From positions 124,001 through 188,000 of the forward strand of contig MNCI01033448.1 of the NCBI GenBank assembly GCA_015680685.1: a stretch of 64,000 nucleotides of DNA. The letters run 5' to 3'. Below are positions 34,625 through 46,099 of this stretch, piece by piece. The stretch's first letter is position 1, and the number at the start of each line of letters is the position of its first letter. The DNA comes from Gnetum montanum. Lineage: Eukaryota; Streptophyta; Gnetopsida; Gnetales; Gnetaceae. Below the pieces are notes generated by a model that saw only the letters and a list, made by a program, of their open reading frames with translations, made no database searches and had not been told where the DNA came from. Both the position numbers and the translations under genes were made by a program.

Positions 34625-37461
34625 TAATGATGGTCATGGGTAAGTTGAAATGGGTCACTAATTTATCTAACATGAATTTGCAAACTTGTTGCAATGTTAT
34701 CTTCCTAAGGGAAGTAGCTTCAACCCACTTGGTGAAACGCTCAGTTGTGGTTATTATGAAGCTATGCCCTACAGAGGACTTATCTGTTCTGGGTCCAATG
34801 ATGTTCAAACCCCAATGTTGGAATGACCATGTGATTTACATTATGTGTAGTTCAATCGATGGCACGTGTATTAGGTTGCCATGTTGTTGAAAAATGTCAC
34901 ATTTTCTAAACTTTGAGATGCAATCACACTTCATGTGAGGCCAATAATAGTCTAATCGTATGATTTTCATTGCCATTTCCCTAGGTGCTATGTGGCCTCT
35001 ACACAATCCTATGTGGACTTGTTCGACAATCATTTATGCTTCACTATTACTTATGCAAGTTAGCAGTATGCCATCATAAGATCTGTGACATAATGTGTTA
35101 TCACCCATGATGATGTACTATTATGAATTTTTATGTACTACATCCTTTTGGGTAGCAATTACATGTTGTAGAGGCTCACCCTATAGAAGGTACACCTTGA
35201 TTTCATCATACCAGTCTCCTACATGGGTTGTGCTTCTGTGGCTATGGATGCAATGTCAGTGATTTGCATGATAGGCATAATATAATCTACCATTGAGGTG
35301 GGCAATGCATAGAACATGTTAGGTGTGATTCTTAGGGCTAATGTTGATGGTGCATCAACTATGGAATTTTCATTTCAAGGGATATGTTGGACATCGATAG
35401 TTGCAAAGTGTTGAAGCAAGTGCTTTGCCAAGTCATAGTAAGGCTGTAAATGTTGAACCTTGTTGTCATAAACCTGTATCACCTAGTTGATCACTAATCG
35501 TGAGTCACCTTGAATTGCTATGGGTTGGATCCCTAGGTTGCATGCTATAAGGATACCTCAGAGGAGAACTTCATACTACACCATGTTTTTAGTGTAAGGG
35601 AATGCAAAATGATATGTGAAGGATCAAATCTCCCTAGAGGAAAATGTGACAATGGTAGTGGGGCTACCCCCTTGGAAGGTTGAAGCTTCATCGAAATGTA
35701 GGAGTGCCTCATATTTTTTAGGCACTTGGCTAATGTTGTTAACATGCTTGTCCAAGAATTCTAGGTCTATAGTTTCTTAATCATTTATAGGTGAAGTCAT
35801 GAGTTGTGCAGCTATAGCTTGACCTTTTGTTATGGCTTTTGCAATGTAGTGTAGGTCAAACTCTGCTATTATTACTTTCCATCGTACAATGTGGCTACTT
35901 TTGTAGATGTTCATTGTGATTATTTATAGTACATTATTTTTACAAATAATATTAACTTGACTATGGAAAAGGTAATGCCTCCACTTCTTTAGTGAGAAGA
36001 CCAAGGCGAGGTGGTGCTTTTCCACATTGTTGTATCTTGCTTCATGGGCTACTAATGCATGGCTTAGGTAATAAACTAGAACCTCTATGCCATCATCTTA
36101 CTTTTGGCAAAGTATAGAAGCAATGTATGCATTCAAAGTGGAAAGGTAGATCTAAAAAGTTTTATCTCCTTATGGAGAATGAATTGTAGGTATTTGATCT
36201 AGCTCTTACTTAAGGTTGTCAAATGCTTGTTGGCATTGAGTTTTCCACTCAAAGTGGGCTCCTTTCTTTAGTAGATATTGAATTGGCTGTAACTTATTAG
36301 TTAACCAAGTGATAAACCTATGTAGAAATTATAGTCTACCTTGCAACCCTCGTAGCTCGTTAAGGTTGGCTAGCAATGCTAGGCTGGCTATGGCCTTAAC
36401 CTTGTTGAGGTCTACGTCTATGCCTAATTTGGATAGCACAAAATTGAGCATCTGGCCTATTCTAATGCTGAAAACACACTTCTTGGGGTTTAACCTAAGA
36501 TCATATTTTAGGCAACATTTAAGTACTATGTCTAGATCATTTGCATGGTTGTGGGTCACTTTGGACTTAACTACAATGTCATCAACATAGTCATTAAGCA
36601 AGCTTAGCATGTAATTACTAAAGATATATGTCATTATGCATTGACATGATACTCTTGCATTTTTTAGTACAAAAGGCATCAAGGTATAGCAAAATTTACC
36701 CCAAGGGGTTATGAAGGTTTTGCTAAGTTAGTGCTCAAGGTTGAAACTAATCTGGTTATAGCCCAAGAACCCATCGATAAAGGACAACAAGGCATGCCTA
36801 GCCATGGTATCAATCAGTTAATCAATACGAGGAAATGGGAAGTTGTCTTTAATATTTACCTTGTTTAGGTCCCAAAGGTCTATGTAAATGCATATACTTT
36901 CATTTTTCTTATGCAAAACTATGATGTTGGAGACCTATTCTGCATAGTCAATAGCCCAAATAAAACCAACTTTGCAAAGCTTGGTGATTTTATCATGGAC
37001 AACCAATGCCAAATTAGGTCAAACCTTGCACACTTTCTATTTAACTAGTTTAATGCAGAGATTGAGAATGATGTTGTGCTAGAATAGCCAAGGATCTAAG
37101 CCAAGTATGTCCTCATATGACCATGCAAATGCCTTGATGTTATTGTTTAGCACTTTAGCAATGTCTTGAAAGTTCTAGGGCTCTAGTAAGAAGCTTAGAT
37201 TTTGTGTTTTCACCTTGCCATTAGATGTAGCGATGGGGATCTCAACAAGGGAATCCTCTATGACATCCACCACCTTTAAATCAAGAGCCTTAACTAGATG
37301 TTCAAGCTAGTCTAGTGGTGGCTCTATAGATGCTATGTATTCAACATAGGTTGTAGGCTTAAGTTCTAGGTAATGTGGGTCAATGCATCACTTGATATCA
37401 CCATGAGGCCCCATGAGGACTAAATGTGAGAAGATTTGCTCATGCATGGCCATGTCATGCT
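34625..37461 (-). pseudogene. E6 pol: RT, RNase H, second RNase H, integrase (3'-truncated)
   Basis: Begins after an acceptor TTTATTTTTCCAG (AG at 37463-37462). RT about 37060-36330 (IYIDL, FPFPRID, LLSFIDGF, YVDDIVVKSK near 36590, LNPKKC); RNase H about 36240-35800; second RNase H about 35720-35330; integrase zinc region about 35030-34880 (HIGLCRGHIAPREMAMK); integrase core from about 34815 (IIGPRTDKSSVGHSF, FTKWVEA), ending at 34625 where the E5 LTR was inserted. Several frameshifts and stops. Confidence 0.93.
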
Positions 37462-37463
37462 CT

Positions 37464-38300
37464 GGAAAAATAAACCAGCAAACATCAAGTGGCACCTATT
37501 TTAACAAATATGCACAAATGAATAAAAAGAAATGCAATGAAATTTTCCTAAGTATGCATGCAGGTTATTAAGGTAGGTATGCATGTTTATGCTAGTTTTA
37601 GGCCTCAGTAAATCATGTGTGTGCTAGTTTTAGGTCGTAGTGGACTGTGAACACATTAATTGTGTCATTCTGGGGAAGGTTGGACATGCTTAAAAACTAG
37701 AATTGGCTCGAGCATTCAATGGGTAGTGAAAAATTAAAAATTTTGGCTAAGTATAGGTGACTACACTCTCACCCAACTATGGTCTCCATTGTGTGTTTGA
37801 TGTGGGGTGTAGTCCTAGGTTGGTGGATCATTAAATGATCCTAGAAGGATATGTAAGCACGTTTTACTATGAGTAAGTTGTCATTTTGCTATGTTCAATT
37901 GTGACATTTGGAGCATACTCTTACTATTGCTATAGCACACTACTAGTGGAGAGCATAGTTAGAACAATGATGCACTAGAGTGGACACTTGCACCTAGTAC
38001 TAATGAACATCAACAAGGAGGAATGAGCATTGGATTGCCTACCATAGGTGTATGTGGAGGAGAGGAGGTTGTTGGCATCAGCCAAATACCTAGGCTAGAC
38101 TCTTCCCTTTGCTTTTTCATCTATTATTTCTTCATTGTTGATGGTTTTGGAGAGTAGGTTCTTATGATGCATCTTGCCATGGCAATGATCATTGCCACCA
38201 CGTATTGTTTCATCCAGGGTGGTGGTTGGTAAGGACATGATAGCAAGGATGGTTTTGATTATTTTGTTAGGCCATGGGTTCTCGAGGCACACGAGTTAGG
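37464..38300 (-). other. E6 intron 1, pol-proximal spacer
   Basis: No coding sequence recognised. Two B-type cores (gctagttttaggcc and gctagttttaggtcg, plus strand) at 37597-37640 mirror the A/B-type core just before the E5 acceptor (27272). The open frame on the minus strand at 38095-38292 has no support. Confidence 0.5.
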
Positions 38301-38309
38301 AAATGCATG

Positions 38310-38890
38310 GGGTTTGGGTTTTGGAGGTGGCTAAGGGTAGTCTGCAATGGGGCAAGGGGCACAATAGGGTTTTATGTTGCATTTTTCCTTTTTGGAATTT
38401 TTTGTGTATTATCAAGGGTTTGGGTTGGCCATGGGCCATACCCTATGGCATGGCCATAGGGGACATGGTCGTGATGATGGCTTCTGTTAGAGTGTGTTCA
38501 TTTACCAATTTTTTGTTGAAGAAAGAAAAATTTTCTCTTTTGATCCCCATTTTGGGAAGGGGTTTTAGTCTAGCCCTTTGAGGCCATGCATAGGTTTGCC
38601 TTGCATTTTGAAGAAAATTTCTTTTTATGTTCACTAAGGTTATGGAAACAGAGCTACAAGGATGGTAGGACTATGGCAGTGATTAGGGGTAGCCTACTAT
38701 GGGACAAGGGGCATGGCCAGGGTTTGTTTTTGCAATTTCTTTCATTGAAAATTTTCTCTCTTTCTGGGCATGGGTGGAGGCCCTACGTGTCACGTGCCAT
38801 GAAGATTGTGAGGGTCATTGTGCCCTATAGTGCACTACAAGGGTTGTGGGGATGGATGTGTCCTACAACATAGTTGCAGGGGCTGTGAGG
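38310..38890. repeat. Diverged duplication in E6 spacer
   Basis: ggtagtctgcaatggggcaa at 38336 recurs as ggtagcctactatgggacaa at 38688, with following ggggca...gggttt...ttcattttt sequence also similar: a duplication of about 350 bp. The open frames here look fortuitous. Confidence 0.5.
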
Positions 38891-39059
38891 CTGATTGGCA
38901 CCAATGTACATTTTTTTTGTTATACTTTTGTATTTTTTGCTTTTGCAAGGGTGTGAGGGGGCATAGCCAGCTGTGGTAACAAGTGGAGGGGTTACTAGGC
39001 ATGGTGTCGTGAAGAGACTATGCTCTTAACGGTCATGGGACTATGCTCTCCACGTGTTG

Positions 39060-39390
39060 AGAGTGCAACTGAGGCTAGTTCTAGAGTTAGAAAATTTTTT
39101 CCCTCTTTCTGAACTATGCTCTCCACTAAGGTAGTCCAGAGTTAAAAATTTTCGTAATTTTTTGCATTACACTCTCTACAAAGGTAGCTTGGAGTTAGAA
39201 AAATTTTACGATTTCTAAACTACATTCTCTACAAAGGTGATTTAGAGTTGTAATTTGCCAAAATTTTGTAAACTATCCATAATGCTAAACCTACAACATG
39301 TCACAATGCTAAACCTGCAAAATGTAATGATGCTAAATTTGCAAAATGTAACAATGCTAAACTTGCAAAATGTAATGCTAATCCTATGAA
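39060..39390. repeat. Two short tandem arrays in E6 spacer
   Basis: 39060-39260: about three units of 60 bp (ctctctacaaaggtagcttg, gagttagaaaaatttt). 39275-39390: about five units of 23-25 bp (aatgctaaacctgcaaaatg). The first resembles repeat E of E5 in reverse orientation. Confidence 0.7.
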
Positions 39391-41547
39391 AACATGTTGT
39401 GCCACAATGCCTACCAAGCATGTCAAATGGATTGGTTGATGTCCTATACCTACGGGGCCTCATGGCATATCACTAAATTTTTTTGCTAGTCTTTGTTATA
39501 TTATGTTAATTTGTTATCTTACTTTAATAATTTAATGCTAAGTTTTTCATCTACATCTGTATACTAACACTTTTCTTGTTACTTGGCAATTGTAGGGTGT
39601 TGTTGAAGCCTATCTTGATCATAGTGAAGCTCATGGAAATCCTATGCTACATGAGCAAACTTGTCCCCAACAAACCTACATTGGATATGTAGGTATATCA
39701 TCAGTTGGTGTGGTTTTAGCCAAGGGCTTGTGAGTTCCTAGAATTCCTATTGTAACATTTTAGTATGATCCTGTGATCACACTTGGTAGTGGAGGCTACT
39801 AGCACCATCATGAAGATGTTGTTGCTTAAGGCTAACTATGACATTTTGAGATTCATCTCAGATGAGCCTACTGCTAGTGGTGATGGAGCAGGTGGTTTGA
39901 GCAGACGTGCTAAGACCACTCGGCACCTATCGAGGATATAACACATGCTAGGGTTTGGTTGCTATAACAAGAGCAAGACCCTTTTTATCATGCTACAAGT
40001 GCACACCCTATTTCAAAAACCACCTGGAAATATCTACTGCATTGGAGGGTAAGTGCTTTTATGGTTTTTGTAGTGTGTTTCTTGCTACTATCCCATGTGA
40101 CATTGCTAATGGTCCATGACTAATGCTAGGTTTAGAGTTGATGAGGAGGACCTACATGATGAGGTGGATGCTCTAGCCTTACCTGTACTACTCTAGAGGT
40201 GTTCTCTTCTAGCACGAATGTTCAAGTAGCCATGCTTGAGTAGGTGAGGCCCAATTTGGAGGTTTACTTTACCCAATACCTAAAGGCATATGAGTAGTGT
40301 AGGACTCACATTTGGTTGGATGAGGAGTGGGCCACTGGTGAGATCAACATTGAGGAGATGCTTCTCTCACCACCTCCATCTCACACTCCATTTGTGCCAT
40401 GTATATATCTAATTTATAGCTCATGTGCTTACTCAACTATGTCTATTAGTTTACCTTTGCATGATTCTAATGTTGTTTTTCCTTTTTTGTAGTCGTGGTT
40501 GCCCTGGCTAAGGTGATAGTGATCACCACAAGCTCCATAGAGGCCACCCTCATCATGAATTATGACAATGTGGAGGGTGCACAACACTAGCTATGCCATA
40601 AAGCCTTAGATGCACTAACAACTCGAATCATGCATGTAGGTTCAATGGACCTATTTTTGGACATAAGCCCAAGTATCATAGTGGTCAAAATGGTTATCAT
40701 CATCAACTCCTTTAGTAGCGACATCAAATAATTTATCATCCAAGTGCATGATGTGACAATAGTGCTAGACCTTAGTGAGGCCTTCTTTGCCCACCTCTTT
40801 AGACTTTTCATTAGTGGCCCAACAATTTTCAATAATGCCAATAGGAAAGTAGACCATAGAGGGAAGATTGAGGACTAGTTGGGGGCCAACTAATCTCACA
40901 AGGGCATATAATTAAGGATGTGTTTCTGCCTAAGGTACGGGAACTCTATCCTCTATTCAGTGCTTGTGCCTTTTCAAAGTTGTTGTTCGAAGGAAAGATC
41001 CTTGCGATGGAATAGGCATAGGTGATGAAGAAGGAACTATTGAAGGGTACAAGGTTTAATTGGACTACATAAATTGCCACTGACTTACATGCAAAGATCT
41101 CTAGGTTATGGTTCCAGCTCTAGGAGAGGTCCCAAGTCCACTTTGCATTCTTCATAGGATACCTACAAAGGTTTGTGAAGCTATTGGTTGTGCATGATGG
41201 TGGACAATGGATTGTGAAAGATCATGAATAGCTCTCCAACCCATGGATTAAGCACATGTTCACAACTACATGCATGTAGGATGCCCCAAAGGGGATCGAT
41301 GAGTCATTATCTATAACTAAGGGTCTTGTGGGGTAGTCACATTATTCACGAGATAGCATGAGTGAGAGTTCTCAAGTTGGCACTAGGGATGTGACTAAGG
41401 TAGATCACTATATTGCAAAGATCTTGGGACCATATAAGGGAAAGATCAAGAGGCCATGTCATATAGAGAAGGCTACCCTTGAGGCTAGGAGGCCATGTAG
41501 CAAGAGGATTTGTATTAGGCTTCAAAGATGGCATGCAAAGGTTGCAG

Positions 41548-41692
41548 GTTAGTATGTGTACCTTGTTAGATGCATTGATTATATTAATGTATGTTTATAT
41601 TTTTATATTTTTTTTTTATGTTATATTATTAACTAGCTAATGATGTGCATATGTACACTAATGTGCTATGTATGGATATGCATTAATTGTAG
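41548..41692 (+). other. Putative intron in E6 antisense gene
   Basis: GTTGCAG|GTTAGTATG donor, T-rich interior, CATTAATTGTAG acceptor; 145 nt. Confidence 0.55.
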
Positions 41693-41800
41693 AGACAAGA
41701 GAGAGGGCTTCCAGAGAAGCAACTGAGATGGTAACAAAAGAAGCACATCCTCAAGTTGAGGAGGGGAAGGCTCATGGGGATGAGCTTCTTGAGGTAGTAG

Positions 41801-41805
41801 AGACC
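41801..41805. repeat. Target-site duplication of E9, left
   Basis: AGACC immediately before the 5' LTR; repeated at 49284-49288. Confidence 0.9.
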
Positions 41806-41839
41806 TAATGAGACGTGATTCCCATGAGCCATGATATTG

Positions 41840-41893
41840 CATACATGATATCATGGCCATCGTGATATCGCATCCCATGCGATATCGCGATTC
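41840..41893 (+). promoter_or_regulatory. GATATC palindrome cluster in E9 5' LTR
   Basis: Three GATATC sites, one within GCGATATCGC, in the 60 bases before the TATA box. The 3' LTR has six in about 90 bases (48239-48330). Confidence 0.8.
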
Positions 41894-41904
41894 GCCGCCA
41901 TATC

Positions 41905-41912
41905 TATAAATA
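41905..41912 (+). promoter_or_regulatory. TATA box of E9 5' LTR
   Basis: TATAAATA in gccatatctataaataagag, conserved in the 3' LTR at 48362-48369. Confidence 0.75.
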
Positions 41913-42827
41913 AGAGGTGGCACTCCCCTTATTTTCCATCCTGGCTAAGAGTAGGGAAACTGTGGTAGTTTGATCACTCTAGAGATAGAATATTTTCCAT
42001 GTGCCCATAGTAGGAGTCCGAAGGTGAACGGATGTTTATTCGAGAAACATTGTACCTGAACACAAGTTGTGTAGGGAAATAAAGATGAGCTTTCTGGATA
42101 AACCTTGCAGTGCATGGAATAGGATTTTATTTATTGTTTTCTCTCTCATCCTTAAACTCCTAGAATGTGGAATGAGTATGACTTGATTACGAGCATTTAA
42201 GGATGTATATAGATAGTCAACGAATCGGCTGTGCATCGGATGTAGTATGAGTATGACTTGATTACGAGCATCTAGCATGACTACTTGGTAACCTAGTGGT
42301 GTATCTAGGATCTACGCTTGGTAATCCCAGTGGTAGTCCCAGATGTGTACGATTAGTCAAGGAATCAGCTACTCATCGCACTTAGGCTAGATTAGGATCT
42401 TTCAACCCTTTCCTCCGAGTTAGGTGCCTCAGTAAGACCACTTTGAGCACGTGCGTTACGCATGCTGATCCCAGTAATGATTAGTATTTGGTAGCCACAG
42501 TTGCATCAATTCAAGGTGTGCACGGTAAGTGGGAACGGATTCTAACACTAGGTAGTTTAGACTTAGTCATTAGTTAGAGTTACTTAGTTTCTCAACCCTT
42601 CACCTCAATAGCATAGGAGAAAAAGATAAAAGATATAAAAATCATATACCTTAGACTTACTTAACCATACACCATGACAACTACAAGTAAGTCTAGGAAG
42701 ACAACAAATGATTAACCCCAAGTGTTCCATGGGGTGTGTAGGCACTTAGTCTGTAGAGTTCGACCAGATTGAACATGCTATGCTCGTTTGGTATGGTTGA
42801 GTGTAGGGGTACCTCACCACTCATCAT

Positions 42828-42846
42828 TGGTGTCGTTGCCAGGGAC
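42828..42846 (+). promoter_or_regulatory. Primer binding site of E9
   Basis: TGGTGTCGTTGCCAGGGAC, one base after the LTR end. Close to the TGGCGCCGTTGCCGGGGA type (tRNA-Asp) known from Athila elements. Confidence 0.8.
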
Positions 42847-42970
42847 TAAGTGTCTGTGCACTAAATAGAACATAAAGGATATCACTCACATCGTTGGGAG
42901 CCTAAACGAACCTTTGGGTTAATTAATTAAACAAAAATTTATATAACAGTGAAATAGCACACTGATAACA

Positions 42971-44758
42971 ATGTCTTCTTCTCATAAGATCAATTCACTA
43001 CCTAAGGACCATACACAAGACAGTCGACAACATAAAACACATAGCTGAAATCAGCCAAGTCCTAAATAATAAAAGATAGTTTATATTCATCCCGATGAGT
43101 ATATTCCAAACTTTACCTTTATCCTCCATCAAGACAAGCAGCTGCGATGGAGAGATTTGCAAGGTAACATCGTGTTACCCCCAGATCGATCAGTCTCTCA
43201 CATGCTTTTCCATGGCTTGCAATAGATAGGCATGACTGAATTATATGCTGAATATGTTGTGGAAGAATTTGATACGAGGGATTATCATCCCATAGAAGCA
43301 CAACATATGAGCGACTCAAGGCAGGAGAGTCAACATACACTTTTGAAGAGCAAAGGTCCACACGTCCTTAGTGAAACTAGAGATGGTGAACCACTTATAA
43401 CTGGTTCACTATTAAGAGATGTTTCCCCTCTTAATGAAAGTGAGGAGGTAGGGTATCAGAACCTATGATCAAAGATACATATCCTTGGTTCTGATCCCTA
43501 TGAACACCAACTGTTCAATGAAGGAACAACACATGACAAGGACAAGCACTTAGATCGTCACCACGATCGGGGCTGTAGTAGCTAAAGAGAAGGCAAGAAA
43601 CATCGTCATGGCAATGGTACCCCTTCTTCCCCTTCTTCACATCACTCACCCTCACTTTCCACATCTGGGCACAGCCATCATGAACATAATGGAGAGGATA
43701 AAGGTAGATAAAACAAGAGACCTAGATGGAAAAGTTGAGAGAGAGGACAATGGAAAGGATGTAGGGAGAGTAGGGAACAACAGAGAGATCATAGGCTTCA
43801 TGAAAGAGATGATCATGATGAGCTCCTACTCACAACCCGAAGTATGCTTGACATAATGAAGACAGTTAGGATTCCCATAAGGCATTTAAAAGATAGTCAG
43901 ATCAAACATTTAGACATGAACAATATCCCACAATTTGAAGGGGGATACAATGCATATCCGCAAAATCATTTATAGGCATTCCACGATGCATGTGCCTTGC
44001 AGAATATAGAAAATGAGTGGAAAAAACTTAAGTTGTTCCCAAGGACACTCATCAAGGAAGCAGAGAGTTGGTACCGGTCCTTAAAACCAGAAACCATCAA
44101 GAGGTGGAGTACGATGCTAGAACTCTTCAACGATAAATATCAGATGTACTCCAGAGTATCCAATCTATGTAAGGAGATCCAAGGATGGAAGCAAGGAATT
44201 CATGAACCCTTGGATGCTGCCATGGCCCACTACTATACATTGTTACATCATTGCCTGGGCCATGGATATGCTCAGCTGGATCAACTTCACCACATCATGG
44301 ATGGGCTAAGGCATGAAACTAGAAGAACCCTTGGGACTTATGCCCAAGGGAGACTCTCACAACTTAGAGCCCATGAAGTACATAGCTTTTTGGAACAAGT
44401 AGCAAAAGATGAAGGTGAGCTATGCAAAAGGAAAAGTGCGGAAGAATGTAACCATGATCCCTCTCTTTGAAAGAAGGGAGTGAAATTTTGCGTTGAAGAG
44501 GATGAGTCACCAATCAAAGCGTTGGTGAACAGAAAGACCTTGTCACTCCAAAAGCTCACAACAAAAATTGCAGCTAAGGTAAACAATGTATGGAGTTCCT
44601 TAGACTCTAAAATTGAAACTATCTTAAAAATTGTAGAAGATTCTAAGGTAGAAAAAAGTAGTGACAAAGGTAAGACAAAGTGGAGAGATTTAGGCCATAC
44701 ACATAACAAGGGTAAGGGAAAATCACTAACTCTGATGTGGTTGTGGATTCAGGCATAG
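42971..44758 (+). pseudogene. E9 gag
   Basis: ATG at 42971 (MSSSHKINSL); frame 2 carries the coding to 44758 with a handful of stops. Order: N-terminal region (42971-43470); His/Arg/Asp-rich low-complexity stretch (43490-43830); retrotransposon gag core (about 43980-44410; LIKEAESWYRSLKP, MLELFNDKYQM, GIHEPLDAAM, HIMDGLRHETRRTLG); Lys/Glu-rich tail (44480-44750). The pattern AESWYRSL...W..M..LF..KY is that of plant gypsy gag. No CCHC knuckle seen. Frame changes near 44760 to the linker and protease. Confidence 0.88.
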
Positions 44759-44759
44759 A

Positions 44760-45545
44760 CAATGATAGAGGATGTGAGATCTACCACTATGACCACCCTA
44801 AGGGATGTTGCCCCATCATCTCACATCTATAGGAGTCTGGGGTGTATGCACTTAATCCAAGACTTAATCAATGACAAACACCCCGTAGGTTACCTTATCC
44901 CCAAGGTAACCCAAGGCAGTTCCACCAACTATTAACATATTATCCAAGTGGAACTCCACCACAACCCATCAGATAGCATTAGCAGTGGCAATACCCATAG
45001 TCATGGGGGATGCCATCACTGAAACATCAGTACCCTTACCGGTAGCTTGATCCTTATGGATATTATGTGTAGCAGCCGATTTCTCTAAGTGACTCTATGA
45101 GCCACACAACTCCCCACTGTCACTACCAAGTTCAGGAGTACTTTAGAAGGACTCCTTCTCCTGCAGGAGACACTCCATACCCACACCATCCTCCAAATCC
45201 ATCTGCACCTCTTCCACAAGTGGTTCCCATAACACCTCCTGCTCCAACAATGCAAGGGGAACTTCCTCCTCAACTGCAGCAACGTCACATTGCAAGAGTT
45301 GTAAATATTCAACCTGCTATTGGTTCTAACAACTGTAAAAAGATAAGATCCTTCTTCAGAACCAGAAGCACAGACAAACCCTCACAACAACAAGTGGTTG
45401 AGTCCATGAACACTCCTCCACCATCTAACACTTCGAAGCACCCTTCAGTCCAATAGAGCTTAACGCATGCAGTTATGTTAACGCATACCGTAACCGACTG
45501 GATCAAGGTAGGCCACCTTCCCAGGAAACTAACTGACCCTGGGAG
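44760..45545 (+). pseudogene. E9 Gln/Pro/Tyr-rich linker between gag and protease
   Basis: Frame 1, same frame as the protease. Composition is rich in Gln, Pro, Tyr and His (SHTTPHCHYQVQEYF at 45100, then PTMQGELPPQLQQ). Nearly all its stops are TAG in Gln-rich stretches, which suggests lost CAG codons. Confidence 0.65.
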
Positions 45546-46076
45546 TCCATTAATCTATTTATAGATTGCTGGGAATAAACCACATAGAGCTCTTCTTGAC
45601 TCAGGTTCTAAAGTCAATTTAATTTCACGAGAGATGTATCATGCATGGAACCTCCCCCAACTTAAGAAGAGAAACATCCAACTTCAGCTGGCATACCAGT
45701 CCATCACCATTTCCTTGGGGTTGCTGGAGGATGTTATTACCACTATGTGTGGTTGGTCCTACCCAGCTAATTTCCTAGTGATTGAAGTTGACAACAACGA
45801 AGGGTATGTCCCGATTATAATGGGAAGGGCATGGCTAAGTACAATAGACGCATGCCTTAGGATCCACGATATTTCCTTGGAAATCTCTAAGATAAACATA
45901 TGTGGAAAGATCAAGAAGAGGAAAGTTCCATGTATTACATACAGTGATTCATCAGGTGATGACATGGAGGAAATGCCTCCATGTAACAGGTGTGCCCTCG
46001 AAACTTTAAAACAAAGATGCCTATATGTAGAAACCACACAATCAGTAGTAGACACCCCGTGGTTGATAGCTACTTG
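45546..46076 (+). pseudogene. E9 aspartic protease, Athila-like
   Basis: Frame 1: ALLDSGSKVNLIS (intact DSG active site, 45592), LQLAYQSITI, FLVIEVDNNEGYVPIIMGRAWLST. The spacing of DSG, LQLA, VIEV and IIMGRAWL is that of Athila-lineage proteases. The open stretch 45634-46077 is long for this window. Coding ends near 46076 and no RT follows. Confidence 0.85.
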
Positions 46077-46099
46077 AAGTAGCAACCAAATATGCATGG

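Larger units (their letters stand above)
39595..41805 (+). pseudogene. E6 antisense gene, upstream exons (interrupted by E9)
   Basis: Plus strand, opposite to E6 pol. Coding-like segments are separated by plausible introns: acceptor TTGGCAATTGTAG near 39594; GAGG|GTAAGTGC (40049) to TAATGCTAG|G (40129); acceptor CCTTTTTTGTAG at 40497; CAG|GTTAGTATG (41548) to AATTGTAG (41692). The exon after 40497 (VVVALAKVIVI, VHDVTIVLDLSEAFFAHLF) leads, after a frameshift, to CAFSKLLFEGK, ILAMEQAQVMKKE, FNWTTQI, FAFFIGYLQRF. This pairs with FAQLLTQGK, VLGLEQAQVM, YNWASFL, NIHYLLHRF in E8 (near 63900-63640, minus), once TAG is read as the ancestral Gln in both. Product family unknown to me. Coding breaks at 41805, where E9 is inserted, and resumes at 49289. 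Confidence 0.65.
41806..42826 (+). repeat. E9 5' LTR, 1021 bp
   Basis: Starts TAATGAGACG (3' LTR: TGATGAGACG) and ends CTCACCACTCATCA. TATA box at 41905. Contains a direct duplication of about 75 bp around tgagtatgacttgattacga (42172 and 42247). Confidence 0.93.

Noticed and set aside
38274-38873. Three overlapping frames (61-95 codons) as upstream exons of the E6 antisense gene
   Set aside because: Composition is low in information, two segments are duplicates of each other, and E8 offers no match within the window.
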